This document shows positions 11,180-23,138 of a DNA stretch of 64,000 bases, piece after piece. The stretch is from assembly GCF_032854445.1 (NCBI RefSeq), contig NC_088296.1:12252706-12316705 (forward strand). The letters are read 5' to 3'. The number at the start of each line of letters is the position of its first letter. The stretch's first letter is position 1. A model generated the notes under the pieces. It was not told where the DNA came from. It did no database searches and saw only the letters and a list, made by a program, of their open reading frames with translations. The position numbers were made by a program, and so were the translations under genes. The DNA is from Liolophura sinensis (taxonomy: Eukaryota > Mollusca > Polyplacophora > Chitonida > Chitonidae).

Positions 11180-11645
11180 AATACACAGGTATACAAAATT
11201 GTATCAGTCAAGTGATACAGGGTAACAAGTCTTCTCACAAAAATACACAGGTATACAAAACTGTATCAATCAAGTGATACAGGGTAACAAGTCTTCTCTC
11301 AAAAATACACAGGTATACAAAACTGTATCAATCAAGTGATACAGGGTAACAATGTTCTCACAAAAATACACAGGTATACAAAATTGTTTCTGTCAAGTGA
11401 TACAGGGTAACAATGTTCTCACAAGAATACACAGGTATACAAAATTGTATCAATCAAGTGATACAGGGTAACAATCTTCTCACAAAAATACACAGGTAAG
11501 CAAAACAGTATCAAGTGATACAGGGTAACAGTTTTCTCACAAAAATACACAGGTAAGCAAAACAGTATCAAGTGATACAGGGTAACAGTTTTCTCACAAA
11601 AATACACAGGTAAGCAAAACAGTATCAAGTGATACAGGGTAACAG
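11180..11645 (-). repeat. Minisatellite, 57-62-bp unit, about 8 copies (reverse of the 9771 array)
   Basis: Each unit reads AAATACACAGGTATACAAAA, then 'TGTATCAATCAAGTGATACA', then GGGTAACA and CTTCTCAC. This is the reverse complement of the 9771-10485 unit. The last three copies are a distinct 57-bp subtype with 'GGTAAGCAAAACAGTATCAA'. Confidence 0.95.
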
Positions 11646-12361
11646 TCATCTATTTTCATAGATTCTTCTGCATATATGACGCTGAACGCTGTTTAGCAAT
11701 ACGCACCTGTCTCTTTATACAGTGTTCACGTGCAAAGGACGGAATAACTTTTCTGTGTCTGTATGACCGAGTCTAATGGTTTTATACAAAACTCTGAAGG
11801 AATTCTTACAATAATGTTCTGTAGATTGATGAACATGCGTCAGAATTTGTTGTTAAATTCAGCATTGTAGGAATTTTTATCAGATTCTTTGGTTATAGAT
11901 TGATCCATATTTTCGTCTCATCTACATGTAATGTAAATTCCAAAGAATCTGGACGTGACTAAAATCGAATAAAAACATTTGATAATGCTGATATTAGAAC
12001 TACCATTTAACCTTGCCAAGTTTTAGCCCCAGATCAGTGTTATCGTACCTGTGCTCTCCCAGCAAAGGTATAGTACGGATCATGTTGATTCAGTTTTCAA
12101 CAGTTTTAAATTCCGGGGTCGAACAGCCCCGAAATCCCATGGCAGAGGTTTGACCCGTGGTTTTCAGTTAACTCGTTGACGACGCCGGCAGGTTTAGGGC
12201 TTAAGTACACAGTGTGGGTTGACTACATACCTGTCTGTGCCCCCCACACACACCTGGCTGACCCAGATCTCCTCATCACCCGACCCCCTGTCTACTTACA
12301 CGCTTACCTGTGCGCTGGGGGTTTGCACATGTAGAGAAGGGCATTTCCAGACTACAGACAT
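11646..12361. other. Intron sequence between arrays
   Basis: No exon or element recognised. A short CpG-containing stretch at 12100-12210 precedes the next array. Confidence 0.5.
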
Positions 12362-13055
12362 GTACACATTGTCTGCTAGTACACAAACACACATTGTCTG
12401 CTTGTGCACATACATGTACATATTGTCTGCTTGTGCACATAAATGTACACATTGTCTGCTTGTACACATACATGTACACATTGTCTGCTTGTGCACATAC
12501 ATGGACACATTGTCTGCTTGTACACAAACATGGACACATTGTCTGCTTGTGCACATACATGTACACATTGTCTGCTTGTACACATACATGTACACATTGT
12601 CTGCTTATTCACATACATGTGCACATTGTCTGCTTGTACACATACATGTACACATTGTCTGCTTGTGCACATACATGTACACATTCTCTGCTTGAACACA
12701 TACATGTACATATTGTCTGCTTGTGCACATATGTGTACACATTGTCTGCTTGTACACATACATGCACACATTGTCTGCTTGTACACATACATGTACACAT
12801 TGTCAGCTTGTACACATACATGCACACATTGCTTGTACACATACATGCACACATTGTCTGCTTGTACACATACATGCACACATTGTCTACTTGTGCACAT
12901 ACATGCACACATTGTCTGCTTGTGCACATACATGTACACATTGTCTGCTTGTGCACATACATGCACACATTGTCTGCTTGTGCACATACATGTACACATT
13001 TTCTGCTTGTACACATACATGTACACACTGTCTGCTTGTACACATACATGTACAT
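12362..13055 (+). repeat. Minisatellite, 29-bp unit, about 24 copies
   Basis: Units read 'ACATTGTCTGCTTGTACACA' plus TACATGTAC, with G/A and T/C variants. Because 29 is not a multiple of 3 and the unit has almost no stop words, most frames on both strands stay open. That explains long apparent ORFs of 288, 233, 228 and 169 codons, which are not called as genes. Confidence 0.95.
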
Positions 13056-13857
13056 GCCTGAAAACACATGGATGCAAATGTTTTCATTTATATACTGTAA
13101 TACACACACTTGCGCCATTTTGTATATAGTTAGGTTTGCTCATGTATGTAGCGCACATGTAGATATTCTTGTATAATATATTCAGAAGGCACATTTATAT
13201 ATACATGTTTGCTGTTTCAGTAATGTCATTACTCAAAGACCGTAAATACTCATCAGATTCATTGAATACATCAATATTGCTTTGGATGCAGTTTGAAAAC
13301 AGAATTCCTATGATTTTCAGCACTGAAAACGTACTGTTTAGGTTACCAGTTACTGTTGTTCGTGTGAACGGTTGTTCATTGTTAACAGTTATGGTTGACA
13401 TCAACAGTGCTAGCAGTTATTTTGAATGGCATTCATTGATGCTGTGTATTTTGATATGACAGTCCATGGCTGTTCATACCACCCATTTCTACATCAAGTT
13501 TGGCAAGTGTCTCCATCAAAGAAAAAAAGATTGGAGAGAAAAAAGGGGCAAAGAGAAGTTTGCCTAATCAATCTTAAGCTTTCATATCCTTGAGAAAGTC
13601 TGCCATCCCAATTTTCTCTCTTGCTTGTTTTTGTTTGGGACAGGAAATGTTTACCTTTGCATGGAGGACTGATGATATGATAATTTTTCTTGTTTACTTC
13701 TTATTTAGAATTTATCTTTTCACAAATACATGTGTGTAAAAGGCTCCTGCTTAACAGATATATGATTCTGGTTAAGAATTTGGCATTTGGCAAACACATT
13801 TATGTTGTGGGTTGTGCAAAATGTTACAGGTATTTAGCCACATGTGCATGTAGTAGC
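13056..13857. other. Intron sequence, no feature recognised
   Basis: Small frames only, none with splice-site support. Confidence 0.5.
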
Positions 13858-14141
13858 ATGGTAGTTACAATATGGTAGTTACATTTTAGTTACAGTATTG
13901 TATTTACAATATGGTAGTTGCACTGGTAGTTACAATATGGTAGTTACAATATGGTAGTTTTATTGTGGTTACAATATGGTAGTTAAATTGTGGTTACAAT
14001 ATGGTAGGTACATTGGAGTTACAGTATGGTAGTTACATTGTAGTTACAGTATGGTAGTTACATTATAGTTACAGTATGGTAGTTACAATATGGTAGTTAC
14101 ATTGTAGTTACAACATCGTAGTTACAACATGGTAGTTATAT
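13858..14141 (+). repeat. Degenerate short-unit tandem repeat (GGTAGTTACA)n
   Basis: Alternating words ATGGTAGTTACA and TTGTAGTTACAGT recur about 20 times with variable spacing of 12-14 bases. Confidence 0.85.
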
Positions 14142-15622
14142 GGTGTAATACATGGAATACACATGCTTCATTTCCAAGTGGAAATATAAAGGAAATTGTT
14201 ACAAACCGGCCATTTTGTCCATGACAAATTTACTCCTTTTGCCAGATTCTAAATGTTTTGTTTGCAAAAGAGGACAGTATGACTGTATCCTACTGAAAAG
14301 GCATGTTTTGGGACAAATTTTAGGGCAGATACAGTAGTCATGAATGCATGTCAATGAATTTTCATGAAAAAAAAATCCAGAAAATGTTCGAGAAACCCTT
14401 GAAAAAAATCCATGCTTCATTTTGATTAACATATATATCGTATGATCAGTATGTATACATGTGTGGACATTAATGGACTGTAATTGTTAGCTAGAACCCT
14501 CAGCGGTGGACATTTATTTCCAGTCTTATGGTGAAACATCTCCACTGTTTTAATGTTGTTAATTATTAGTCTTCAAATTTTGTCGTTTTTTTACGTATAC
14601 TCATGTAAAAAAACTATGAATTATTGTCTGATTTGATCATTGAAATTCGTGAATGTTTGTGAATTCAAAATACCATAACCAAGAGTACTTTGCTGACAAA
14701 GCTGAGGAGCAGACGATGAACTGATGAAGTGACAAGTATTGAAGGAATTCCCATCTGTGGCTTTCCTTAGTCTTATCATTGTCCTATCAGACACTTTAAT
14801 CTGGGAGGAATGTGAATTCCCCTACCCTGAAGCACACAACTGGACTGTATTAAAGGCTGTCAAAGTGATGTGTTAATGCTACACATGAGATGCCTGTTTA
14901 GTGATCCAGATGGACGTTCATGAAACGGCGGGTTAGCAAGGATGCTAAAAGTAGTAAAATTAAGGTTAAATATTCAGTTTTTCTTCATCTGTTCTATGTC
15001 ACAAATACCTGTCATTATCCATTGTCTGTTTGTGTATCTATTTATGTGTATCAGAGACTTTGAATGATTGGTTTTAGTTTTATTACGCCTTTTGTGAAAA
15101 ATGTTTGTGATATTTTTCATTATCCCCAAATTTTATGAGTCAGATTTTATTATCCGACACAGTATGGAAGCCCCTTGTATTGCTAGCGAAGATTCCCAGC
15201 TTTTAATTTGCGACATCTTGAGCCGAGACTCGAGGGACTGATACAAATTTAAATAAGCACACATAAACTGGATGTTTGAGAAGTTCATATTAAACATTTT
15301 GCTGTATATTTGAATTTGGTTTCGTATGTTCGTTTGGATTTAAGAAAGCACTGCGCTGAAACTCTTGATGCCGAGAACAAAGAATGTTAATATTGTACCA
15401 GGACTCTCTTGGGCAGCAGTGTTAGCCATATGGTCAGATTGTCCCCCACTTCTTCCTCCCCCTACCCTCCACCCATCTCCTACCAGCACCAAGCACCCAG
15501 GTCCTTCTTACCTCATGGTTGACATATTGGTCCTTAGGAGAGTCTGTCTCAGCTCTTGGGAACACATGGTCATGGCTGTGTACCAGCTGAGGAGCTGCTT
15601 GGATAGAAGCTGATGTGGAACT
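14142..15622. other. Intron sequence, no feature recognised
   Basis: AT-rich sequence. The frame at 15365-15613 is Pro/Ser-rich over a C-rich stretch and runs into the next array; it has no splice support. Confidence 0.5.
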
Positions 15623-16640
15623 GTTGCCTTAGCTATATCTATTGTCCTTGAATATACAGTACACAGTCTGTACTTACTGTTGCCTTAGCTACTGTATATC
15701 TATTGTCCTTGGATATACAGTACACAGTCTGTACTTACTTTTGCCTTAGCTATATCTATTGTCCTTGGATATGCAGTACACAGTCTGTACTTACTTTTGC
15801 CTTAGCTATATCTATTGTCCTTGGATATGCAGTACACAGTCTGTACTCACTGTTGCCTTAGCTATATCTATTGTCCTTGGATATACAGTACACAGTCTGT
15901 ACTTACTGTTGCCTTAGCTATATCTATTGTCCTTGAATATACACGTACACAGTCTGTACTTACTGTTGCCTTAGGTATATCTGTTGTCCTTGGATATACA
16001 GTACACAGTCTGTACTTACTGTTGCCTTAGCTATATCTATTGTCCTTGAATATACACGTACACAGTCTGTACTTACTGTTGCCTTAGCTATATCTATTGT
16101 CCTTGAATATACACGTACACAGTCTGTATTTACTGTTGCCTTAGCTATATGTATTGTCCTTGAATATACACGTACACAGTCTGTACTTACTGTTGCCTTA
16201 GCTATATCTATTGTCCTTGGATATACACGTACACAGTCTGTACTTACTGTTGCCTTAGCTATATGTATTGTCCTTGAATATACACGTACATAGTCTGTAC
16301 TTACTGTTGCCTTAGGTATATCTGTTGTCCTTGGATATACAGTACACAGTCTGTACTTACTGTTGCCTTAGCTATATCTATTGTCCTTGAATATACACGT
16401 ACACAGTCTGTACTTACTGTTGCCTTAGCTATATCTATTGTCCTTGAATATACACGTACACAGTCTGTACTTACTGTTGCCTTAGCTATATCTATTGTCC
16501 TTGAATATACACGTACACAGTCTGTACTTACTGTTGCCTTAGCTATATGTATTGTCCTTGAATATACACGTACACAGTCTGTACTTACTGTTGCCTTAGC
16601 TATATCTATTGTCCTTGGATATGCACTACACCGTCTTTGC
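15623..16640 (+). repeat. Minisatellite, 55-57-bp unit, about 18 copies
   Basis: Units contain 'TTGCCTTAGCTATATCTATT', then GTCCTTGAATATACACG, then 'TACACAGTCTGTACTTACTG'. Two subtypes alternate (ATACAGTACAC versus ATACACGTACAC), with runs of the longer subtype toward the 3' side. Confidence 0.95.
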
Positions 16641-16750
16641 TTAGGTGTAGGTCATACACAGTGTATATACATGTACATTATAACATGTGTAGAAGACATT
16701 TGTAATTTGTCACTTGCAGAATTGTTTATGTGCTAAGTAATTCATATCAT

Positions 16751-16889
16751 GTCAGCAACCTGCGGATGGTTGTGGGTTTCCCCCAGGGCTCTGCCTGGTT
16801 TCCTCCCACAATAATGCTGGCCACCATTGTATAAGTAAAGTATTCTTGAGTATGGTGTAAGGCACCAGTCAGATAAATAAACAAATAAC
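16751..16889 (+). mobile_element. SINE family A, 5'-truncated copy
   Basis: Begins inside the element at 'GTCAGCAACCTGCGGATGGT', continues through TTTCCCCCAGGGCTCTGCC and CATTGTATAAGTAAAG, and ends 'ATTCTTGAGTATGGTGTAAG' with an imperfect AAATAA tail. The tRNA head is missing. Confidence 0.9.
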
Positions 16890-17184
16890 ATCTAGATGTA
16901 CATTTATACAGGTGCAGTGTAACTTTGCAAATTTCCATGTGTAATTAAATTTTAGCTCAGTCTGTGTACATACTGTTTTTTTTTTCCACAAATGAGCACT
17001 GTAATTTAATGAAAAAAACATGTATTTTTCAAGAAGAAGTAAACATTTCTTATGTGTTGTTTATCAATTGGACCTGATCAATGTCAGCAGCAAAAGTAAT
17101 CGTTTTGATCAAATCATTTTGCCTGCAAAACCATTTCGAATTCTGATCCAACTTTGGCACTGAATAATAATTGGTTCCCAGTCA
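16890..17184. other. Intron sequence, no feature recognised
   Basis: Short AT-rich spacer with a T11 run. Confidence 0.5.
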
Positions 17185-17943
17185 TCCAGGAAGTTCAGAC
17201 TGTGTTAGATTTATCTTTGTGAGAACCAAATATCCGGGAAGTTCAGACTGTGTTAGATTTATCTTTGTGAGAACCAAATATCCGGGAAGTTCAGACTGTG
17301 TTAGATTTATCTTAGTAAGAACCAAATGCCCTGGAAGTTTACACTGTGTTAGATTTGTCTTAGTGAGAACCAAATATCCGGGAAGTTCAGACTGTGTTAG
17401 ATTTATCTTAGTAAGAACCAAATGTCCTGGAAGTTTACACTGTGTTAGATTTGTCTTAGTGAGAACCAAATATCCGGGAAGTTCAGACTGTGTTAGATTT
17501 GTCTTAGTGAGAACCAAATATCCGGAAAGTTCAGACTGTGTTAGATTTGTCTTAGTAAGAATCAAATATCCTGGAAGTTCAGACTGTGTTTGATTTATCT
17601 TAGTAAGAACCAAATATCCTGGAAGTTCAGACTGTGTTTGATTTATCTTAGTAAGAACCAAATATCCTGGAAGTTCAGACTGTGTTAGATTTATCTTAGT
17701 AAGAATCAAATATCCTGGAAGTTCAGACTGTGTTTGATTTATCTTAGTAAGAACCAAATATCCTGGAAGTTTACACTGTGTTAGATTTATCTTTGTGAGA
17801 ACCGAATATCCGGAAAGTTGAGACTGTGTTAGATTTATCTTAGTGAGAACCAAATATCCTGGAAGTTCAGACTGTTTGATTTATCTTAGTAAGAACCAAA
17901 TATCCTGGAAGTTCAGACTGTGTTAGATTTATTTTAGTAAGAA
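17185..17943 (+). repeat. Minisatellite, 48-bp unit, about 15-16 copies
   Basis: Units read 'AAGTTCAGACTGTGTTAGAT', then TTATCTTAGTAAGAACCAAA, then TATCCGGG or TATCCTGG. The length is 16 codons, so in-register frames stay open on both strands (a 223-codon frame on the minus strand with a repeated LTKINLTQSELPGYLV peptide). No promoter or splice context supports translation. Confidence 0.95.
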
Positions 17944-18415
17944 CACCAACATGTATTAGGTTTCCAGAGTTTTAAATCCTGAAATGCAGAACTGAGTTTT
18001 AATTGTATGATTTTAAAACAATGGCATTGTGGTTCAAAAAAAGGCATAAAAGGAAATTCGCCCTGTAAAACTTCTTCCTGCGTTACTTGTACTTGTGTGA
18101 CCACTAGGGGAATGATTCCACATGTCCATTTCTGACTTTGAGACAAGATTTAAAACCTCGTCTGAGGCTTTTGAAGTCAAAATTCTGAAATATTGGTCTT
18201 CAGATAACAATATTTATAGGTGGTCAAAAATTTTAGCCCTAAAATCATGTTTGACCTTTAAAGTCATGAACAGCCTTATGGAATTTTAGAATGTACCCCT
18301 GCAATACACCAGCGGGTATAATGTATATGGTAAGAATGGTTCTGTCCTCAGTGCTGCAGTCAGGAGCAAATTCCAGCACACTGACATATCTATCACCCTC
18401 CCTGTTATCTACTTA
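17944..18415. other. Intron sequence, no feature recognised
   Basis: No exon or element recognised. Confidence 0.5.
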
Positions 18416-18640
18416 CCCCAGCGTGAACAATGAATGCTGAACACTGGCAGAGCTTACGCACACTGTTCGAGCTTTCATCCGCGAAATACTATATACATCA
18501 CCGTTATCCATGCCGGCATTAACTGTAACGAACACGCAGCTGTCTGATCGCAGCAGCTCTGCCGTCTATCATAATAACAACGGTGCTAATTGGTTTTGGA
18601 GGCTTTAAATGAGGCATTATGGGTAATTACTGTTCCGTGA
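18416..18640. promoter_or_regulatory. Candidate conserved intronic regulatory island
   Basis: Base composition shifts from AT-rich, homopolymer-bearing flanks to mixed sequence with many CpGs. It contains homeodomain-type words (GCTAATTGG, GGGTAATTAC), a CAGCTG E-box-like word and few simple repeats. Intronic enhancers of developmental genes often look like this, but conservation cannot be judged from one sequence. Confidence 0.25.
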
Positions 18641-21072
18641 TATTTACTCTAGGTGTTAAATTACGACTGGTCTTTAACTAAGATTTGTATACATATTTTA
18701 TGGAGACTGCTGCAGGTAATTATCTTGAGGTACATGTAGCGCACACGCTCCATGGGGATAGCGACAATTATTCAACAAAAAATGTGCGAAAATGCATCAG
18801 CTTCGTTAATTAAACAATTTGCACCATTAAACATGTATACATGTAGCTATGTAGACGATGGAGCAGAACTGAAACTCACATTAGGTTTGACAGTTGTCAA
18901 TCAAATAGATTTATGTAACACGGAAAAATGATAGTGTGCGGACATAATATTCATGTAATGGTGGAAGACAAACATTAACACTTGACTAGTTTTTCTTGTA
19001 CTACTGACCTCATACATGTTCATTTCGATCCATTGTTTCGATCCATTGCATTTTGAAATGCAAACGTCCTTTAACATAGGCTACATGTTAATGAAGTTTC
19101 ACGCGCTTATGGGGAGGCTATAATGGTTATTGAACAGGTATAAAAGTTGTCCGTCCCATATATATTTAAACCTATGTGTAAGTAAAAAGTTGGTTGGTCT
19201 GATGTGGAGAACAGATACAAGAAAAAAACAACAAAACATAGGAAACCTCAAATTTCTACATAGTTGTATTCCATCTACAGTTTGAACTTTCCTTCTCACC
19301 ATTGATACACACAGGTATAAAAATTGTCCATCCTATATATATATATATATTTATCTATATATACATATGCGTGCATATATTGTATACCCAGGTACGTTTG
19401 TACTTGTCATCTCTTCACCTTTGGGGTAACAATAGATCTCACTTGCTTAGTGGTGTGCACAGCAGGACTGTCTTGGTATTCTTTGTCTGTTCTTGACATG
19501 AGAATAATGCTCTGTTTTGCAGGGTGCTAGTAAATGTTATTATTTTTGTATCTTCACAATAGGCACCTATCCTCTGAGACTTTGTCCTTTCACCTGTAAT
19601 TGATTTCTTTTGAAAGTAGTTTTGAGCAATCAACTGAACCAATTAGATCTTTATCTAATCATTTGTATACATGTAGCTGTCCCCTCCCCTCCCTCCACCG
19701 CCCGACCCCCCCCCCCCCCCAACACACACAAAAAAAAAACAGGGCAGGAAATCTGTAAACCTGCTTGTGCATCCATAGCATTTTTATCTGATTTCATTTA
19801 TATTTTTCAAGGTTTGATGATGAATTTTATAAGAATGCTAATCATTTAAAGAAATGAACATTGCTTTCTAGTAGAGAGACTTTTGAATTGCTGGTTAAAT
19901 GTTGGTGAATAAGATCATCATTGCCATCTTCATCATTGTTGATATTTTATTTTGTGAGTTCTGTATTTGGTTTTTATTGTAGACGAAAAGCGAAAAAAAA
20001 CCTGGAATTCAGATTTATCCAGGGTCGTTCCCCATCTGCTCATTGAAAGGTCCTTGATTTCATAAATACAAGAAATACAGCACGTTGCTATTTCCCAGAG
20101 CTCTGCCCTAATCATGGGTTGTCCACCGATTTCAGTTTTCTCTGCCTCCCGTCTGCTTGTTTCAGTTTTAAATAACTTCTTGTCTGTGATAACTGGTCAT
20201 TTCACTCTTGTCTTGCCGTGTGAGTCAGGCCTGCTTGACAGATTCAGCCATTGATGTGTGCTCTCAGGCGTCACTCAAGGAGACACAGTTAGGCCAATGT
20301 TTTTATCTCTCTTTTTTTTTTTCATTTCTTTTTTTTCTTTGCCATTTTATGTGAAGACCACAATGTGTAGAAGACTGATTTAATTCATTTGCCCTTACCC
20401 TCAATAACTGAGCATACAGAACTACATCAGTCCTGGATTTCTGTCCAGCAATTTAAGGGGACAGTCATCTTCAAGGTTTATTTGGGGTGAGGGCTTCACT
20501 GGGCTAGGCTAAGACTTCACCAGCTTGGGGGTAGGGGTCATCCTTGTCCACAGATGTGACTTAAATTAGTGAGGCTCACAAGGAGACCATTTGCAAGTAA
20601 AATATGGCCTTAATCCTGAATCGCATCATGCTACATTCAATGACCGAAAATTTCGCCAAAAAAATGTGTATTTTGGGAGGCAAATAAATTTCTGTCAATG
20701 TAACGTTTGGTGCAGAAACAGTTTTTAACAGTGAGATGTATGTTATAATATTACCTTTCAAAAAACCTCAAAATCCCTGTCTAACATCAACAGGCATTTC
20801 AGGATCAGGCAGAATGTGCCATTTGTTAGTCATTGATGGGAATTTTAAGTCATTTACCATTCCTCTGTGATTGGTCATTTTACAGATTTATTGATTCTGT
20901 TAACATTCCAAGCAGTATTGAATATGTAAGAATTGTATGACTGGCCGCTAGAAAAGGTATTGTGAATTTAAAAATCCCAAAGTGGGTCAGAACATGGCAA
21001 AAATACAAGTACCATACAAGTGTCAGTAACCATTTGACATGTGTCATTATTCATTCAGTTGTATCAGAAACA
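18641..21072. other. Intron sequence with simple repeats
   Basis: Contains a TA-rich tract at 19334-19370, C-runs at 19700-19720 and T-runs near 20310-20340. No exon is supported. Confidence 0.5.
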
Positions 21073-21200
21073 TTTATTGCTTATTGCAGTGTTTTATTGC
21101 TTAATGCAGTGTTTTATTACGTATTGCAGTGTTTTATTGCTTAATGCAGTGTTTTATTATGTATTGCAGTGTTTCATTTGCTTAATGTAGTGTTTTATTG
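21073..21200 (+). repeat. Short tandem repeat, 20-bp unit, about 6 copies
   Basis: Units of 'GCAGTGTTTTATTGCTTAAT' with TTAAT/GTATT variants. Confidence 0.9.
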
Positions 21201-21729
21201 TGAACGTTACAAATTGAACACGATTGCAATTTTCTGTTTGACTTTCCGAGAATGATATATTTCGGAGTATTCTTGTGTATACGTGTGGTTGGTGACCTGA
21301 CATGCGTGACCCCCTTGTGTAGAGCCTCAATCAGCTGCCAGAAAAGAGTCATCAACTGCAGGCTGCCAGCCATCCTTTTGTCATCACTTCTGTCAGGTAG
21401 CTGATGGATGAGGGTCATTACAGTGACCAGGAGATGACCACTGGTCAAGCTTAACTGACCATGCCACAGTTTCTCACACAAATCTCCTGTGAACATGTAC
21501 ATTTAAGACCAGAACAGAGTAACAAAATGTTAGATCAAATTCTGTTGATTATGAAAAGTTCCCTCTTCAGCTTTTGTATTGTTTAGAATAAAAACTTTTT
21601 CAGCACAGTGCAAAACAACTATTAAACAAAATAAAACGAATATTTATCTTAATATATGAGTGATATACTGAGTGATATGTTTCCTCCTTTGTATAAATAT
21701 GAAACATACATTAGAAGAAAAGCACCCAA
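21201..21729. other. Intron sequence, no feature recognised
   Basis: A 106-codon minus-strand frame (21182-21502) has no splice support or recognisable motif. Confidence 0.5.
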
Positions 21730-21852
21730 GTGTGGGTACATGTACAATGTAGGCCTACATCTACGAGTGAGTGTGGGTACATGTACAATGTAGGCCTACA
21801 TCTACCAGTGAGTGTGGGTACATGTACAATGTAGGCCTACATCTACGAGTGA
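21730..21852 (+). repeat. 41-bp unit, 3 near-identical copies
   Basis: Units start at 21730, 21771 and 21812 and contain the palindromic word GTACATGTAC followed by 'AATGTAGGCCTACATCTAC'. One substitution separates them. Confidence 0.95.
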
Positions 21853-23050
21853 GCGGACATCAACGTTAGGGGAAGAAATGAAAAAAGAACCCTTGGAAAA
21901 TAAGATCTTCTGATGGTGTAATTCAGTACTGTGATTTCATGTATTTAGAGGAATCATGGAAATTTGTGAAAATAAAGTGAATTCATGGTGTAGACTCTAT
22001 TACATTTCATATGACAATTATACTCTTATTAATAAGCCTTAAGTATGAAATGCATAATTAAACATTGTATTGTTATTACGCGTCAGGCATGACCAAGTTT
22101 GCCTTTATTTTATTTTTACATGAAAATAAACCGCAAGAATAAATTTCATTGGGTGTTCCTATGTGGACTCCAGTCCACATGTGGTACATCTTTGGTCAGT
22201 TTACACCATTTTAACTACCATATGTGTTTATAGAACAGCCAGTTTGGGAATGTTTGAGTGGAGACACATGGCAGAGACATGGTTTACTTGTGAAATGGTT
22301 GAATCTGGACAAAGTGCTGGATTTCCCGGGCAGACTCACATGTGTGTCCAGCAAAGTGGATCTAGAGCATGAATGGAAGTTTACATCTGCAGTTTCATTT
22401 TGATATACATGTAGGAAAGAATATTTGATATCACACTGGTTTGAGTAAAGATAAAGCACAAAACTGTTTGTTTTAAATGGGAGAGCAGTGGTAATGTTAT
22501 TTGAACGAATTCTGTTTAAAATGATGTAATAAATGAAGAAAGGTTCCAAAAAAAAAAAAGTGGTAACATGGTCATTAACATCGACCAGAATAGATACTTT
22601 TACATTTTAGGTTGTTCTTTTGGGAAAAGTTGCATATACACATATATGGCTGTAAGGGATCAGAATTTAAAAATCATTTAAAAATCAAACATGTACAGTA
22701 CACAATTAAATTGACATGAATTTACACAAGGTGTATGTTTAAGACACCACTAACCATAGATGTGCACCTTTCTGCCTTTGAACAAAATTGTTATATTAGT
22801 TAAAAAGAAAAAAGAAAAAACAGTACCTCAGTGTACATGAGCATGTAACTTTATTTAATGGCCAAAACACCATAATTCCTGGTTCAAATTCAACCAGAGT
22901 CAGGGTAAATGTTACGTGATCTGGAGTGGTCATCTTATTATTTCTGTGTAATTCATATGTGAGACGACAAGAAAAACACATTTCAGTCTTCAAAATCTTA
23001 TGTAAAAGAGCGATGAAAATCCGTCCTGCAACAAGGAGGCACATTACATA
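21853..23050. other. Intron sequence, no feature recognised
   Basis: AT-rich sequence with a 112-codon minus-strand frame (22211-22549) that has no domain signature or splice support. Confidence 0.5.
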
Positions 23051-23051
23051 C

Positions 23052-23138
23052 ACCCTAAGGATTTTTCGTCGTCATTTGGCTGAAAAATAGTTAAGCACGA
23101 AGTTAAACCCCAAGCACTCACTTACTCACTCACTCAAA
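23052..23138 (+). mobile_element. SINE family B, 3' end fragment with ACTC tail
   Basis: Matches the 3' end of the full-length copy at 53953: 'CACCCTAAGGATTTTTCGTC', GGCTGAAAAATAGTTAAGCA, then GTTAAACCCCAAGCACTCAC and a repeated ACTC tail. The head is absent. Confidence 0.85.

Noticed and set aside
12310-13176. 288-codon plus-strand frame and several overlapping frames on both strands
   Set aside because: Entirely a 29-bp minisatellite; all frames give the same cyclic peptide, and no start or splice context exists.
17171-17853. Plus 140-codon and minus 223-codon repeat proteins
   Set aside because: 48-bp minisatellite (16 codons) open on both strands; no gene context.
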